Shown: positions 1-7,780 of the stretch, one piece after another
How the letters are laid out: every line of letters starts with the position of its first letter
Position numbering within the stretch: the stretch's first letter is position 1
NCBI GenBank assembly: GCA_012103455.1
Contig: WLWT01000001.1
Coordinates: forward strand, 3,975,288-4,039,287
Origin: Gammaproteobacteria bacterium
GTDB taxonomy: Bacteria; Pseudomonadota; Gammaproteobacteria; HK1
DNA: 64,000 nucleotides
Direction: 5' to 3'
Made by a program: the position numbers and the translations under genes
The notes under the pieces: generated by a model
What the model was told of the DNA's origin: nothing
The model's input: the letters and a program-made list of their open reading frames with translations, nothing else
Databases searched by the model: none

Positions 1-1164
1 GGTAGCTACAGCGATTTTTTCTTTATGGAAATGAATACGCGCTTGCAGGTGGAACACCCGGTGACGGAGCTGATCACCGGTATCGATCTGGTGGAATGGC
101 AACTGCGTGTCGCCGCTGGGGAGACTTTGCCTTTAACGCAAGAGGCCATTGCGCAGCACGGCCATGCCATGGAGGTACGGCTGTACGCCGAGGATCCGGC
201 GCGCGGCTTTTTACCGGCGGCGGGCTCGATTACAGCGCTGCGCTTTCCTCCTGAAGACGAACATTTCCGCGTTGATACGGGCATCGAGGCGGGCGATACC
301 ATCAGCGTGCACTACGATCCCATGGTGGCCAAGCTCATCAGTTGGGATACGCATAGGCGCGCGGCTGTCAACCGGTTACGGCAGAAAGTTGCCGCAACCC
401 ATGTGGGCGGGCTGACCACCAACAGTGGTTTTCTCGCGCGGCTGTTGGGTCATGATGATTTGGCCGCCGGTGCGGTGGATACCGGTTTCCTGGACCGCTT
501 TGGCGATGCACTGGCACGGCAGCCGAAGGTAGATAACTTCAGTTTGGTGTTGGCGTCTTTGGCGCTGTTGGCGGAGCGGTTATCAACGACCCGCTCCAAC
601 GCGCTGGCTAGCGCGGAGCCCGACAGCCCCTGGCATCTGGGGGATGGCTGGGCGTTGAACCATGAAAGTAGCGAACAGTTCACGTGGACATCCGCCGACG
701 ACAGCCACGAGGTGACGGTGCGCTATCCCGACGGGGGCGGGTATGTGATCGCGGTGGCGGATGAATCGTTCGCATGTGAATTCACCGTTGTGACCAATGG
801 CATGACGCGGGTGACGGTCGCTGGTCATCTGCAACGGCTGCACTATTCCGCCGATGGGCCGGTTATCACGCTACATCTTAGCGACGGTCCGGTAGTGCTG
901 ACTCTAGACGATCCTTTGCGCAAGATAGCCGGTGAGCAAACGGATACGGGTCAATTGCGGGCGCCTATGCCGGGTAAGATCATCGCCTGTCACGTGAGTG
1001 CCGGGGAGCGGGTCAGCCGGGGTCAGACTTTGCTCGTTTTGGAAGCCATGAAAATGGAGCATGCCATCATCGCACCTCATGACGGGACGGTTGGCGAGGT
1101 GCGGTGCGGTGCTGGGGACTCGGTCGATGAAGGGGTTGAGTTGATCGTTTTGCAGGGGTCTTAG
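1..1164 (+). CDS. Biotin carboxylase/biotinyl subunit of an acyl-CoA carboxylase (3' part)
   Basis: Alpha subunit of a biotin-dependent acyl-CoA carboxylase; it carboxylates its own biotin with ATP and bicarbonate. The frame is open from base 1, so the N-terminal part lies outside the window. Visible are the end of the ATP-grasp biotin carboxylase domain (MEMNTRLQVEHPVTE), the biotin carboxylase C-terminal domain (ARGFLPAAGSI) to about residue 160 counted from the Met at base 25, a linker, and a biotinyl domain from about residue 310 with EAMKMEH. The lysine to be biotinylated is codon 1051-1053. The sequence around QVEHPVTE and DLVEWQL fits 3-methylcrotonyl-CoA carboxylase alpha (leucine breakdown) best, but acetyl-, propionyl- and geranyl-CoA carboxylases share these motifs. 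The beta subunit is not in the window, so the substrate is inferred. Confidence 0.9.
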   Translation, partial: GSYSDFFFMEMNTRLQVEHPVTELITGIDLVEWQLRVAAGETLPLTQEAIAQHGHAMEVRLYAEDPARGFLPAAGSITALRFPPEDEHFRVDTGIEAGDTISVHYDPMVAKLISWDTHRRAAVNRLRQKVAATHVGGLTTNSGFLARLLGHDDLAAGAVDTGFLDRFGDALARQPKVDNFSLVLASLALLAERLSTTRSNALASAEPDSPWHLGDGWALNHESSEQFTWTSADDSHEVTVRYPDGGGYVIAVADESFACEFTVVTNGMTRVTVAGHLQRLHYSADGPVITLHLSDGPVVLTLDDPLRKIAGEQTDTGQLRAPMPGKIIACHVSAGERVSRGQTLLVLEAMKMEHAIIAPHDGTVGEVRCGAGDSVDEGVELIVLQGS

Positions 1165-1330
1165 GCTAGGCCGTATATGGGAGTAGAACGAGCGCCGGAT
1201 CCTCTGCCGCGGAAGGCGGCGTGAATCCGTCCCTGAAACCTCGGGGGCTGCATCCATGTGGCCCACGGTTGCGCGGCAAAGAATCCACCGCGCTACTCTC
1301 TACTAGTGCTTGTGCTCCGCCCGGCTTCGC

Positions 1331-1957
1331 TTATAGCCGGGAAGCGGCGGTGGGGAGGTTCGAGACGCGGTGCATTTCGCCGCAGAAGAAGGCTTGCGGC
1401 TCGTTGAGATAGTCGAGCAACATATCCGTTGCGTCCACGCCCCAGAAAAGTTCTCCGTTGACAATGGCGGTGGGTACGCCGAAAACGCCTACTGCGCAGG
1501 CTTGCTCGGTATTGATGCGTAGCCGACGTTTTACTGAATCCTCGGCAAGCGCTTGCGCGGGAGCGGTGACGCCCACCTGCTCGCAGAGTGTGTTCCACGC
1601 ACCGCAAGGTTGCGGCACCTCGCCCCGCGCCCAGACAAAATCGAAGATCGCGCCCACGCTCTGATGGGTTGCGCCAGAGGCGATGGCCAGGCGTAGAGCC
1701 GGCAAGGGATTGAAAGGATGGGCTGGCGGCACGCGCAAGGGTACGCCGATGGTTTTTGCATACCAGGTGACATAGCGGTAGGTGAATTGCCGTTTTAGCG
1801 GTATTTCCGCCGGACCTTTGTGCTCCCAGTGATTCAACAAACCGGCGAATAATACGGGCCGAAGAGTGATCTTATGTTGCTTCAATTCGGGCAAGCGCTT
1901 GAATTGCAGATAAGCAAAAGGCGAGATGAAATCGAAATACCAATCAATGTTAGCCAT
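1331..1957 (-). CDS. 2-hydroxychromene-2-carboxylate isomerase-like (DsbA/GST-kappa fold)
   Basis: Glutathione-dependent isomerase family of the thioredoxin fold. The 208-residue protein begins MANIDWYFDFISPFAYL, the family signature in which the Ser of the SPFAY motif binds glutathione, and ends with GVFGVPTAIVNGELFWG, which contains the cis-Pro loop (GVPT) of the DsbA-like fold. Length is normal for the family and no signal peptide is seen, so it is cytoplasmic. Founders of the family act in naphthalene and other aromatic degradation, but many relatives in non-degraders have no proven substrate, and no aromatic pathway genes are adjacent. It is convergent with the carboxylase gene across about 170 bp. 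Confidence 0.88.
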   Translation of the reverse strand: MANIDWYFDFISPFAYLQFKRLPELKQHKITLRPVLFAGLLNHWEHKGPAEIPLKRQFTYRYVTWYAKTIGVPLRVPPAHPFNPLPALRLAIASGATHQSVGAIFDFVWARGEVPQPCGAWNTLCEQVGVTAPAQALAEDSVKRRLRINTEQACAVGVFGVPTAIVNGELFWGVDATDMLLDYLNEPQAFFCGEMHRVSNLPTAASRL

Positions 1958-2018
1958 GGGGATTAATGAGACTCGTTAACGAATATAACTACGGGGGACG
2001 GCCGCTGCTGGGTGGATC

Positions 2019-2695
2019 ATGCATCCCTTCAGCGATATCTATCAGACCATCGCTGCGCATTGTGTTAAAGCGCTTGAAAAAGTTGCCCCGAACCGAGAGA
2101 AAAGAGCAAATCTGGAAAATGGATCGCGACACAAGTACTGGCCATTCCTGTCGTCGGCCACGTCCTAGGTTTGTTTTACAACCGACCCGATGTAGCGTTC
2201 TATCTGCATACGATAGCTGTGGCAAGACACCCGTATACGGGGGAAGAGTTCTACGTCAGCGCTGGAGAAAGCAATTGCGGCTCTCCTCGTGGTCTCCTGG
2301 GGGCATCGAGTGGAGCATCTGGCAGCAGATGCTGCGAAGTCGAGGGTCAAAAAGTCAAGGGCCAACTATATGCGATCGCAGAAACATTGAGTGAGACTAA
2401 CGTAGATAAGAAAAGCGAAGTACTCTATAGACAGAGAATTGGCGACACTGGGCTGCCTTTTGTGAAAGCGCAACGAGAAATGCGGCGGTATGCGAAAGTC
2501 AACAATGACCAGCGCATTGACTATGACGTCGATGAAGCTAATTGCAATACTTTTTCGTCTGCCTTCCTAAGAAGACTAACCGGAGAGTATGTTCCACCCC
2601 TTCCCCGTCTATCTTTTCCCCATATTTTGCCCGGCTGGCTTACGTCGGAGGGCGACACGCTTGGTCTTTTGACGGTATTTCCTGCCGCCAGGTAA
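2019..2695 (+). pseudogene. Frameshifted PPPDE-like (papain-fold) hypothetical protein
   Basis: Two frames read as one protein. The upstream frame starts at ATG 2019 (MHPFSDIYQTIAAH...) and the downstream frame runs through WIATQVLAIPVVGHVLGLFY to the stop at 2695; the switch lies near 2110-2125 and would be repaired by one added base. The downstream frame alone has no ATG near its start, only TTG 2171. The second half has LHTIAV followed about 110 residues later by DEANCNTFSSAFLRRLTG. That Asn-Cys-Asn-Thr-Phe signature and the early His resemble the catalytic Cys and His of PPPDE (DeSI-type) peptidases. The family call is from motif resemblance only. No slippery heptamer is seen at the switch, so a mutation or sequencing error is more likely than programmed frameshifting. 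Confidence 0.5.
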
Positions 2696-2748
2696 TTTGC
2701 TGATCTCAAGTGTTCTACACCGTGGCAGTTGCCGGCATTGGTATTCGG

Positions 2749-2888
2749 TTAACGATTCCATGCGATGCGTTGGTCGATGCGCTGTAGCAGGAGCAGTCGG
2801 GAGGCATTGGGGTCGATCGCTTCATGGAGGCAGGGCAACCGCACATAAACCCGGCTCTTTATCAATAGGTTAGCGCGGTAGCTGATAA
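2749..2888 (-). pseudogene. C-terminal fragment of an unidentified gene
   Basis: A 45-codon open frame ends at 2749 and reads as natural protein (KSRVYVRLPCLHEAIDPNAS, then LLLLQRIDQRIAWNR). It is cut at its upstream side exactly where the IS91-like remnant begins, so it is probably the 3' end of a gene removed by that insertion. I do not recognise the family. Confidence 0.35.
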
Positions 2889-3338
2889 GCGAATAGTCAA
2901 TTCAAACCACCAGATTCCCGCGCGCGCCGAGTAGCGCCCCGGGGGCTACTCGGCGGTCGCATGACTTGCAGGGGCCCAGGACTTCTGAACGAGCCGTCGC
3001 TTGACTCCTTCCTGACCACCAGTGCCGACACAGGTCGCGCTCAGCCCCGGCAACCACGGGCCACGCGCGATAGCTGCCCGTCGATGCGCCTGGCATCGCG
3101 GTTGCTGGGGATGGGAGAGCTTGTCTCGGGCCACCGTTGGCGGTGCGCGGGCCTCGCGTTTGGCCAGGTGCCCGAGGAGGGACGCGATAACCGCCGCCGG
3201 TTCGGTGATGACTGCCAACATGTCCACTGACCCGCCACAGCGCGGGCAGATGCTGAGATCGATGTCGAACACACACCCGTCGCAGCCGCTGCATCCATGT
3301 CATCGAGGCGCCTGGGGGACCTGACGTGGGCTCCTCAG
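2889..3338 (-). mobile_element. IS91-like transposase 3' remnant, copy A
   Basis: Read on the minus strand this encodes the C-terminal part of an IS91-family transposase: MTWMQRLRRV, FDIDLSICPRCGGSVDML (a zinc-ribbon-like CPRC) and TEPAAVIASLLGHLAKRE. The reading frame is interrupted and the N-terminal rolling-circle (HUH/Y2) domain is absent, so it is inactive. The segment begins at the sequence GCGAATAGTCAATTCAAACC, which also begins copies B, C, D and E, while the other end stops at a copy-specific position, here near 3338. That is the pattern expected of one-ended rolling-circle transposition. After it, 3339-3493 shows nothing identifiable apart from a ribosome binding site for the next gene. 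Confidence 0.82.
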
Positions 3339-3493
3339 TCCATCGGACTTCCGGCCGTCGGGCGTGGGAGATCCGCCCGCCGCGCCTGCGGGACACACGA
3401 GTGTTGACATCGCCGCCTCTAGGTGGTATCGATCCCAATCGTCGGTATCAGCAGGTCGCGCGCGCATAAACCCTATGCACCTAGGAGGAAGGA

Positions 3494-4639
3494 ATGAGCT
3501 TTCTAGAGAACGGATTTGCCAAGCGCATCACCACCATAACGGTCATTGCTTTCCTTCTGCTCCTTGTCGCACTGCAGGTCCAGGCATCTGAAAAAGTGCG
3601 TATTGGGCGTTATGAGGTCATTGACATAGGAGGAGTAGAGGTCCTTAAGGACGTAGACACTGGAATCATCAATTACTACAATGCGGCTGCGACAGTTGCA
3701 GGATGTGGTGGTTGGAACGGTCCTGCTCCTGCTCCTACTCCTGTGGATGAGATTTCAGCAACTTATCAAGGAACAATTGGCGGCGTTACCGTTAACATTA
3801 GTGAGCCTGGATTTTACCAGTTCGAATACCATCTGGAACCTTGGGCCGGCGATTTTGCGCAATTGGACGGAGGCCAAATTCTGCTATTTAGGGATTTGCA
3901 CCTGGGTGGTCAAAGCAGAGTCAACGCCGATGAGGTTGCTCACTTCAAGTACGCTTATGAGCCGAGCCAGAAATTCCTATTTAACGTCGGCGATCCTGGA
4001 GTTTACACCATTGGCTTCGGTCCATACGGCGGAACATTACTTCCAGAATCATTCGTTACTGATGACGCGCCAAATGCTAGCTCAATTCGGTTCGCACTAA
4101 AACGGTTCCGTGATGCAAAAACCCTTGACGAAAGTGGGTTTGAATATGGGAAGTTCGTCGATCTATCTTATACGAAGAAAGAGGACGAAGACTACTATAT
4201 TATTACACCAATTTTGAAAGGCGCCGACTACCAGTATGAGCCCCCTGGGCAACATTATTGGGTGGCGTTGCAGGACATCGAGAACCTTACCGCACAAAGA
4301 AATGCATGGATACTTGACCAGCATAAATTGGGCGCAAAGGCCGGTTATAGCACTGTGCACCCTTTCGGAAGGGACCTTTCATACGCGACCAAGCAAGTTG
4401 ATGTAGTCGGTATAGCGTTGACCAATAGCGATTTCCAATGGAATAAGGCGGAAATCAAGGACGTCACAGCTGCCAAGTTGGGTCTGTACCTTTGGAGACT
4501 TGACGAAAGAAGCGCGGACACGCATCAGCAGGTGGATAACTTTCTGTCAAAAGGCGCATATGCCGAATTAATCGAAGCCACTCGATCAATGATGAAAGAC
4601 AAGCTGCCTTCAGTGTTTCCGCAATTCCAGCTGAAGTAG
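3494..4639 (+). CDS. Exported hypothetical protein
   Basis: A 381-residue protein with a classical signal peptide: basic KR at residues 10-11, hydrophobic core ITVIAFLLLLVALQV and a likely cleavage after QA-S near residue 32. It is therefore probably periplasmic or outer-surface. A strong ribosome binding site (AGGAGGAAGG) precedes the ATG. The mature part has a short Pro/Ala run (PAPAPTPVDE, about residue 80), a beta-rich middle (TYQGTIGGVTVNISEPGFYQ) and many Tyr, Phe and Asp residues. I recognise no family. GC is lower than in the flanking transposon remnants, consistent with acquired DNA. It stands alone, with remnant sequence on the left and a VOC gene 110 bp to the right. Confidence 0.75.
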   Translation: MSFLENGFAKRITTITVIAFLLLLVALQVQASEKVRIGRYEVIDIGGVEVLKDVDTGIINYYNAAATVAGCGGWNGPAPAPTPVDEISATYQGTIGGVTVNISEPGFYQFEYHLEPWAGDFAQLDGGQILLFRDLHLGGQSRVNADEVAHFKYAYEPSQKFLFNVGDPGVYTIGFGPYGGTLLPESFVTDDAPNASSIRFALKRFRDAKTLDESGFEYGKFVDLSYTKKEDEDYYIITPILKGADYQYEPPGQHYWVALQDIENLTAQRNAWILDQHKLGAKAGYSTVHPFGRDLSYATKQVDVVGIALTNSDFQWNKAEIKDVTAAKLGLYLWRLDERSADTHQQVDNFLSKGAYAELIEATRSMMKDKLPSVFPQFQLK

Positions 4640-4750
4640 TATGGCAACCAGATGAGGTGAGATTAAGAGGAGGCAACCGATACATGAAGGATAAGTAGTG
4701 CACATCATGGGTGAAATTGTTTCAGAATAGAGGCTCGGAGGCAATCAAGA

Positions 4751-5128
4751 ATGGCGTTGCAGCTCGATCATACCATTGTACCCGCATACAGGAAGGAGGA
4801 GTCGGCTGCCTTTATCGCACACATTCTGAACGGCAGATTCGAAGGCACATGGAAGGAGTTTGCTTTAGTACGCATCAACGACGTACTAACGCTTGATTTC
4901 GTTGACGAAGTGGCCTTTGGCTCACATCATTATGCATTTCTTGCTTCGGATGAGGAATTCGACACCATCCTTCGGCGGCTAGTAGGTGGAAATCACTCGT
5001 TCGGCAGTTCTCCGAGAGGACACAGTGACGGAAGAATCAACAATCTGCACAAAGGTCGAGGATTTTACTTCAAGTGTCAAGACAACCATCTTTGGGAAGT
5101 ACTTACGCACTCGTACGTTGTTGAATAA
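4751..5128 (+). CDS. VOC (glyoxalase/dioxygenase) superfamily protein
   Basis: A 125-residue single-module vicinal-oxygen-chelate protein. The N-terminal LDHTIVPAYRKEES and the C-terminal SHSDGRINNLH-type loop followed by GRGFYFKCQDNHLWEVLT match the VOC fold, in which the first His and the Glu of HLWE are metal ligands. Members include glyoxalases, ring-cleavage dioxygenases and fosfomycin or bleomycin resistance proteins, and the sequence does not tell which. A GGAGG lies just before the ATG. Its 3' end is followed at once by an ISAzo13-family remnant on the other strand. Confidence 0.8.
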   Translation: MALQLDHTIVPAYRKEESAAFIAHILNGRFEGTWKEFALVRINDVLTLDFVDEVAFGSHHYAFLASDEEFDTILRRLVGGNHSFGSSPRGHSDGRINNLHKGRGFYFKCQDNHLWEVLTHSYVVE

Positions 5129-5133
5129 GGATC

Positions 5134-5322
5134 TTGATCGAAATTAGGCTTCCAACTTCGTCTGGGATGCAACTCATAGTTCCAGTCACCGTGGAACTCG
5201 TTTCGATGGAGAGACAGGGCGTCCATCTCTGCATCCGTCGCGGTCATTTCTTTGTCGAGTTCGGCTCTGACCCGAAGCCCCGCATCGGTGCGTGTATTGC
5301 CTATCAAGTCGATAATCGGCGA
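5134..5322 (-). pseudogene. ISAzo13-family transposase C-terminal remnant
   Basis: The minus strand reads LIGNTRTDAGLRVRAELDKE ... TDAEMDALSLHRNEFHGDWNYELHPR, the C-terminus of ISAzo13 (Rhodopirellula-type) transposases, which end near FHGxWNYxIxPR. The rest of the transposase is missing: its upstream side is cut by the IS91-like copy B at about 5325, and the normal stop after HPR is lost. Confidence 0.72.
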
Positions 5323-5324
5323 AT

Positions 5325-5725
5325 GCGAATAGTCAATTCAAACCACCAGATTCGCGCGCGCCGAGTAAGCGCCACGCGAGCTACGCGGCGGTCGCATGAC
5401 TTGCAGGGGCCCAGGACTTCTGAACGAGCCGTCGCCTGACACCTTCCTGACCGCCAGTGCGACACAGGTGCGCTCAGCCCCGACAACCACGGGCCGCGCG
5501 CGATAACGGCCCGTCGATGCGCCCGGCATCGCGGTTGCTAGGGATGGGAGAGCTTGTCTCAGGCCAGCGCTGGCGGCGCGCGGGCCTCGCGTTTGGCCAG
5601 GTGCCCGAGGAGGGAGGCGACAAGCGCCGGTTCGGTGATGACCGCCAACACGTTCACTGACCGGCCACAGCGCGGGCAGCGGCTGAGAGCGATGTCGAAC
5701 ACCCGTCGCAGCCGCTGCATCCACC
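5325..5725 (-). mobile_element. IS91-like transposase 3' remnant, copy B
   Basis: Same terminal sequence and same C-terminal transposase region as copy A, but shorter: it stops at about 5725, where it joins sequence otherwise found upstream of the enoyl-CoA hydratase genes at 17.7 and 34.5 kb. Small indels (for example a 1-base gain in the GAGTAAGCGCC stretch) break the frame. Confidence 0.8.
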
Positions 5726-5937
5726 GTCATTCATGCAAGACCTGCCTAGACCCACTTGATGTCAGCCTAGCAAGCCGCGCATGATCGCCCCTCGAACTCT
5801 GGCGCGGGGTAGCCGCATGAGCAGTGTTATGCAACCGATGACCGGCGCAGAGCCGCAAGAGCCCATTGTTTTGCAGTCCCTGGAAGACGGCGTGCTGCAT
5901 TTAACCCTCAACCGGCCCCAGCAGTTCAACGCTCTCC
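5726..5937 (+). pseudogene. 5' fragment of the enoyl-CoA hydratase gene (third copy)
   Basis: About 212 bp nearly identical to 17718-17930 and 34542-34754: the leader, the start region (MIAPRTLARGSRMSS) and the first 50 or so codons (TLNRPQQFNAL). Homology stops inside the codons after FNAL and is followed by unrelated sequence, so no functional enzyme can be made. It shows a few point differences from the two full copies and is therefore older or less conserved. Confidence 0.85.
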
Positions 5938-5956
5938 GAACTAGTGCTCGGAGAGC
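5931..5956. repeat. Perfect 9-bp inverted repeat at the breakpoint
   Basis: GCTCTCCGA (5931-5939) and TCGGAGAGC (5948-5956) pair perfectly around an 8-base loop. The left arm is the last native enoyl-CoA hydratase sequence and the right arm is the start of foreign sequence, so the hairpin straddles the junction. It has no T-tract, so it is not an obvious terminator. Confidence 0.5.
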
Positions 5957-5961
5957 TGAAT

Positions 5962-6066
5962 ATGGCGACCGGACAACGCCGCCCGGAACCGAAGGACTTA
6001 GGCACCGCCCAACGGCTCTTGAGGAGAGCTAAGCGATCCAACTTCCATGAGGTCTCATGGCTATGA
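5962..6066 (+). CDS. Small basic hypothetical protein
   Basis: A 34-codon frame (MATGQRRPEPKDLGTAQRLL...) with a GGAGAG ribosome binding site. Its TGA stop (6064-6066) overlaps the ATG at 6063 of the next small frame as ATGA, a translational-coupling arrangement. Rich in Arg and Lys; no family recognised. It could still be chance, as it is short and lies just after a breakpoint. Confidence 0.35.
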   Translation: MATGQRRPEPKDLGTAQRLLRRAKRSNFHEVSWL

Positions 6067-6152
6067 AAAAACTCCTGCAACTGATTCTCGTTGCGCTCGT
6101 CTTTGGTGGAACGTTTCTCTACCTGCATGAAAGAATAGGCGACCTTGAGTAA
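6063..6152 (+). CDS. Small single-pass membrane peptide
   Basis: A 29-codon frame, MKKLLQLILVALVFGGTFLY then LHERIGDLE, with a Lys-Lys N-terminus and one strongly hydrophobic segment of about 17 residues. It overlaps the upstream small frame by ATGA. The shape fits a one-segment membrane peptide or the signal region of a lost gene. No function is assigned. Confidence 0.4.
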   Translation: MKKLLQLILVALVFGGTFLYLHERIGDLE

Positions 6153-6179
6153 AGGAACAAGGACCAGCGCCAGCCACCA

Positions 6180-6491
6180 TCAGCTATCCCCAAAGATGGT
6201 TAGTCCAATGGCCGGGTACCGGGGCCGCGAATGCCGAGAAGGTGAGGGACGTGACAAAACATTGCCGATTGGACTAACGAAGAGCGAGAAGACGCCACTG
6301 GAGATACCTGTAGATGGCGCGAGACGGACTATCGCGCGACCAGCTAGCAGGTCGTCTCTCAGCGCGTTGAAGTCCGTATACGGGGCTTCATCAATCTTCG
6401 CTATACGGAGCACGACATTGTGCTTGTCGAAGAACCCGGACGGTTCAAGAGCATCAATGTTCTGCTCAACGGCTTGTATGTTCTCGTTCAT
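6180..6491 (-). CDS. Hypothetical cassette protein
   Basis: A 103-residue minus-strand frame starting MNENIQAVEQNIDALEPSGF, with a credible first 75 residues (ITDFNALRDDLLAG-type helix, then a hydrophobic stretch GVFSLFVSPIG) and a less natural Arg/Pro/Ser-rich tail that may reflect a late frameshift. It begins about 20 bp beyond an attC-like element, the usual position for a gene in an integron cassette read on the minus strand. No family recognised. Confidence 0.45.
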   Translation of the reverse strand: MNENIQAVEQNIDALEPSGFFDKHNVVLRIAKIDEAPYTDFNALRDDLLAGRAIVRLAPSTGISSGVFSLFVSPIGNVLSRPSPSRHSRPRYPAIGLTIFGDS

Positions 6492-6510
6492 GCGCCTTCC
6501 TGTACTTCAG

Positions 6511-6609
6511 GCCTAATGCTTGGACTCACCGGTAGCCAAAAGCGGAGTGGCTTGGAGCGTAGCGGAAAGCCGCGCAGCTTTTGGCTACCGGTGCAGCCCT
6601 TTATTGGGC
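6511..6609 (-). other. attC-like recombination site with a 17-bp perfect stem
   Basis: On the minus strand an outer pair, GCCCAAT (6609-6603) and ATTAGGC (6517-6511), brackets a perfect 17-bp inverted repeat (CACCGGTAGCCAAAAGC, 6577-6593 and 6527-6543). The layout and size (99 bp) fit an integron attC, but the core triplets are AAT/ATT instead of the usual AAC/GTT, and the inner stem is more perfect than in typical attC sites. It could be a mutated attC or another mobile hairpin. Confidence 0.45.
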
Positions 6610-6623
6610 GATGTGCCTTGAAA

Positions 6624-6658
6624 CATACGGTAGAGCATAATATTATTCATAACGTATG
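6624..6658 (+). promoter_or_regulatory. Palindromic candidate operator before the HTH gene
   Basis: CATACG (6624-6629) and CGTATG (6653-6658) form an inverted repeat centred on ATAATATTAT (6637-6646), and the right arm covers the start codon of the HTH gene. The symmetric, A/T-rich layout fits an autoregulatory operator of a controller-type protein; it may also include the promoter -10 region. Inferred from symmetry only. Confidence 0.35.
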
Positions 6659-6853
6659 AACAAGTATTTTACGACAGAAGATGCAGCAAAATATCTAGGC
6701 GTTACACCATCACGGGTTCGCCAGTTTATTGCTGAAGAACGCCTAGAATCAGAGAAATACGGCAGGGATCACATGATCAAAGAAAGCGATCTTGCCGACT
6801 TTGCGAAACATGGTAAAAAGAAGCGCGGCAGACCAAAGAAAGACAGCAAATAA
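6656..6853 (+). CDS. Small MerR/excisionase-type HTH protein with AT-hook tail
   Basis: A 65-residue DNA-binding protein. Residues 5-45 (FTTEDAAKYLGVTPSRVRQF) are the winged helix-turn-helix seen in excisionases and small MerR-like regulators, and the C-terminus KKKRGRPKKDSK has an AT-hook-like Gly-Arg-Pro core. It lies 39 bp upstream of the DNA methyltransferase on the same strand, the usual place of a controller of a restriction-modification system, and a palindrome covers its start. The role as controller is inferred. Confidence 0.7.
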   Translation: MNKYFTTEDAAKYLGVTPSRVRQFIAEERLESEKYGRDHMIKESDLADFAKHGKKKRGRPKKDSK

Positions 6854-6892
6854 TGCTTGCGCTTACGTTAGGATTAAACTAGACTTCTACCC

Positions 6893-7780
6893 ATGAGAAC
6901 AGCACTAGAAGCCGCTAATGGTGTGGGTCTTCAGCTACCTACCAAAAGCCAACCAATCGTGACGCTTAACGGCGACACAAGAGAACTTATTCATCAACTT
7001 CCAGATGACACCTTTCAATGCGTTGTTACTTCGCCTCCGTATTGGGGTGTAAGGGATTACGGTGTAGAAAACCAGATTGGTGCAGAGCCAGATCTGCATC
7101 AATACATAAAGCACTTGGTGGAGGTATTCCGTGAGGTTCGAAGAGTGCTAAAGCCTGACGGGACGTTTTGGCTAAACATCGGTAATACTTATTCCTCAGG
7201 CGGGAGAAAATGGAGGGATGCGGATGAAAAGAATAAGGGACGAGCAATGCCGTACCGCCCACCTACACCGCCGGGATTGAAGAAAAAAGATTTGATTGGG
7301 GTAGCTTGGTTATTAGCACTGGAGTGTCAGAAGGATGGCTGGTATCTGCGAAACGATATTATTTGGAACAAGCCAAACTGCCAACCTGAAAGTGTTAAAG
7401 ACAGGCTAACGGTATCACATGAATACCTGTTCATGTTTTCGAAATCTGAGCGTTACTACTTTAATCAAGATGCAATAAAGGAAAATACAACGAACGGGAA
7501 CGGTCGAAAAAATAAAAGAACGGTATGGTCGATAAATACTGAGCCTTGCCTTGATGCTCACTTTGCGGTATTTCCTAGAGCATTGATTAGGCCATGTATC
7601 CTTGCTGGCAGTAAAAAAGATGATATTGTTCTCGATCCCTTCTATGGAGCCGGCACTGTTAGTATTGTCACGAAAGAACTTGGTCGAAAATGCGTTGGAA
7701 TTGAATTGAACGACGAGTATCTAGATATTGCTGACAAGCGGGCCGAGATTGTCCAGACCTCACTTAATCTGGAGGTATAA
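6893..7780 (+). CDS. Type II DNA methyltransferase (N4-cytosine/N6-adenine class)
   Basis: A 295-residue SAM-dependent amino-methyltransferase. The catalytic motif IV is TSPPYWGVRDYG at about residue 46, the SPPY form typical of N4-cytosine (and some N6-adenine) enzymes. Motif I is at the C-terminal side, LDPFYGAGTVSIVTKELGR, followed by CVGIELNDEYLDIADKR, so the order is the circularly permuted beta class, similar to the M.SmaI/XcyI type. The gene is low GC and converges on 7764-8531, overlapping it by 17 bp. Together with the HTH gene upstream and a candidate endonuclease convergent to it, it makes a restriction-modification unit. The recognition sequence cannot be deduced. Confidence 0.88.
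   Translation: MRTALEAANGVGLQLPTKSQPIVTLNGDTRELIHQLPDDTFQCVVTSPPYWGVRDYGVENQIGAEPDLHQYIKHLVEVFREVRRVLKPDGTFWLNIGNTYSSGGRKWRDADEKNKGRAMPYRPPTPPGLKKKDLIGVAWLLALECQKDGWYLRNDIIWNKPNCQPESVKDRLTVSHEYLFMFSKSERYYFNQDAIKENTTNGNGRKNKRTVWSINTEPCLDAHFAVFPRALIRPCILAGSKKDDIVLDPFYGAGTVSIVTKELGRKCVGIELNDEYLDIADKRAEIVQTSLNLEV

Noticed and set aside
2105..2130. Programmed -1 frameshift in the PPPDE-like gene
   Set aside because: No X XXY YYZ slippery heptamer in the right phase is seen, and neighbouring genes show ordinary decay.
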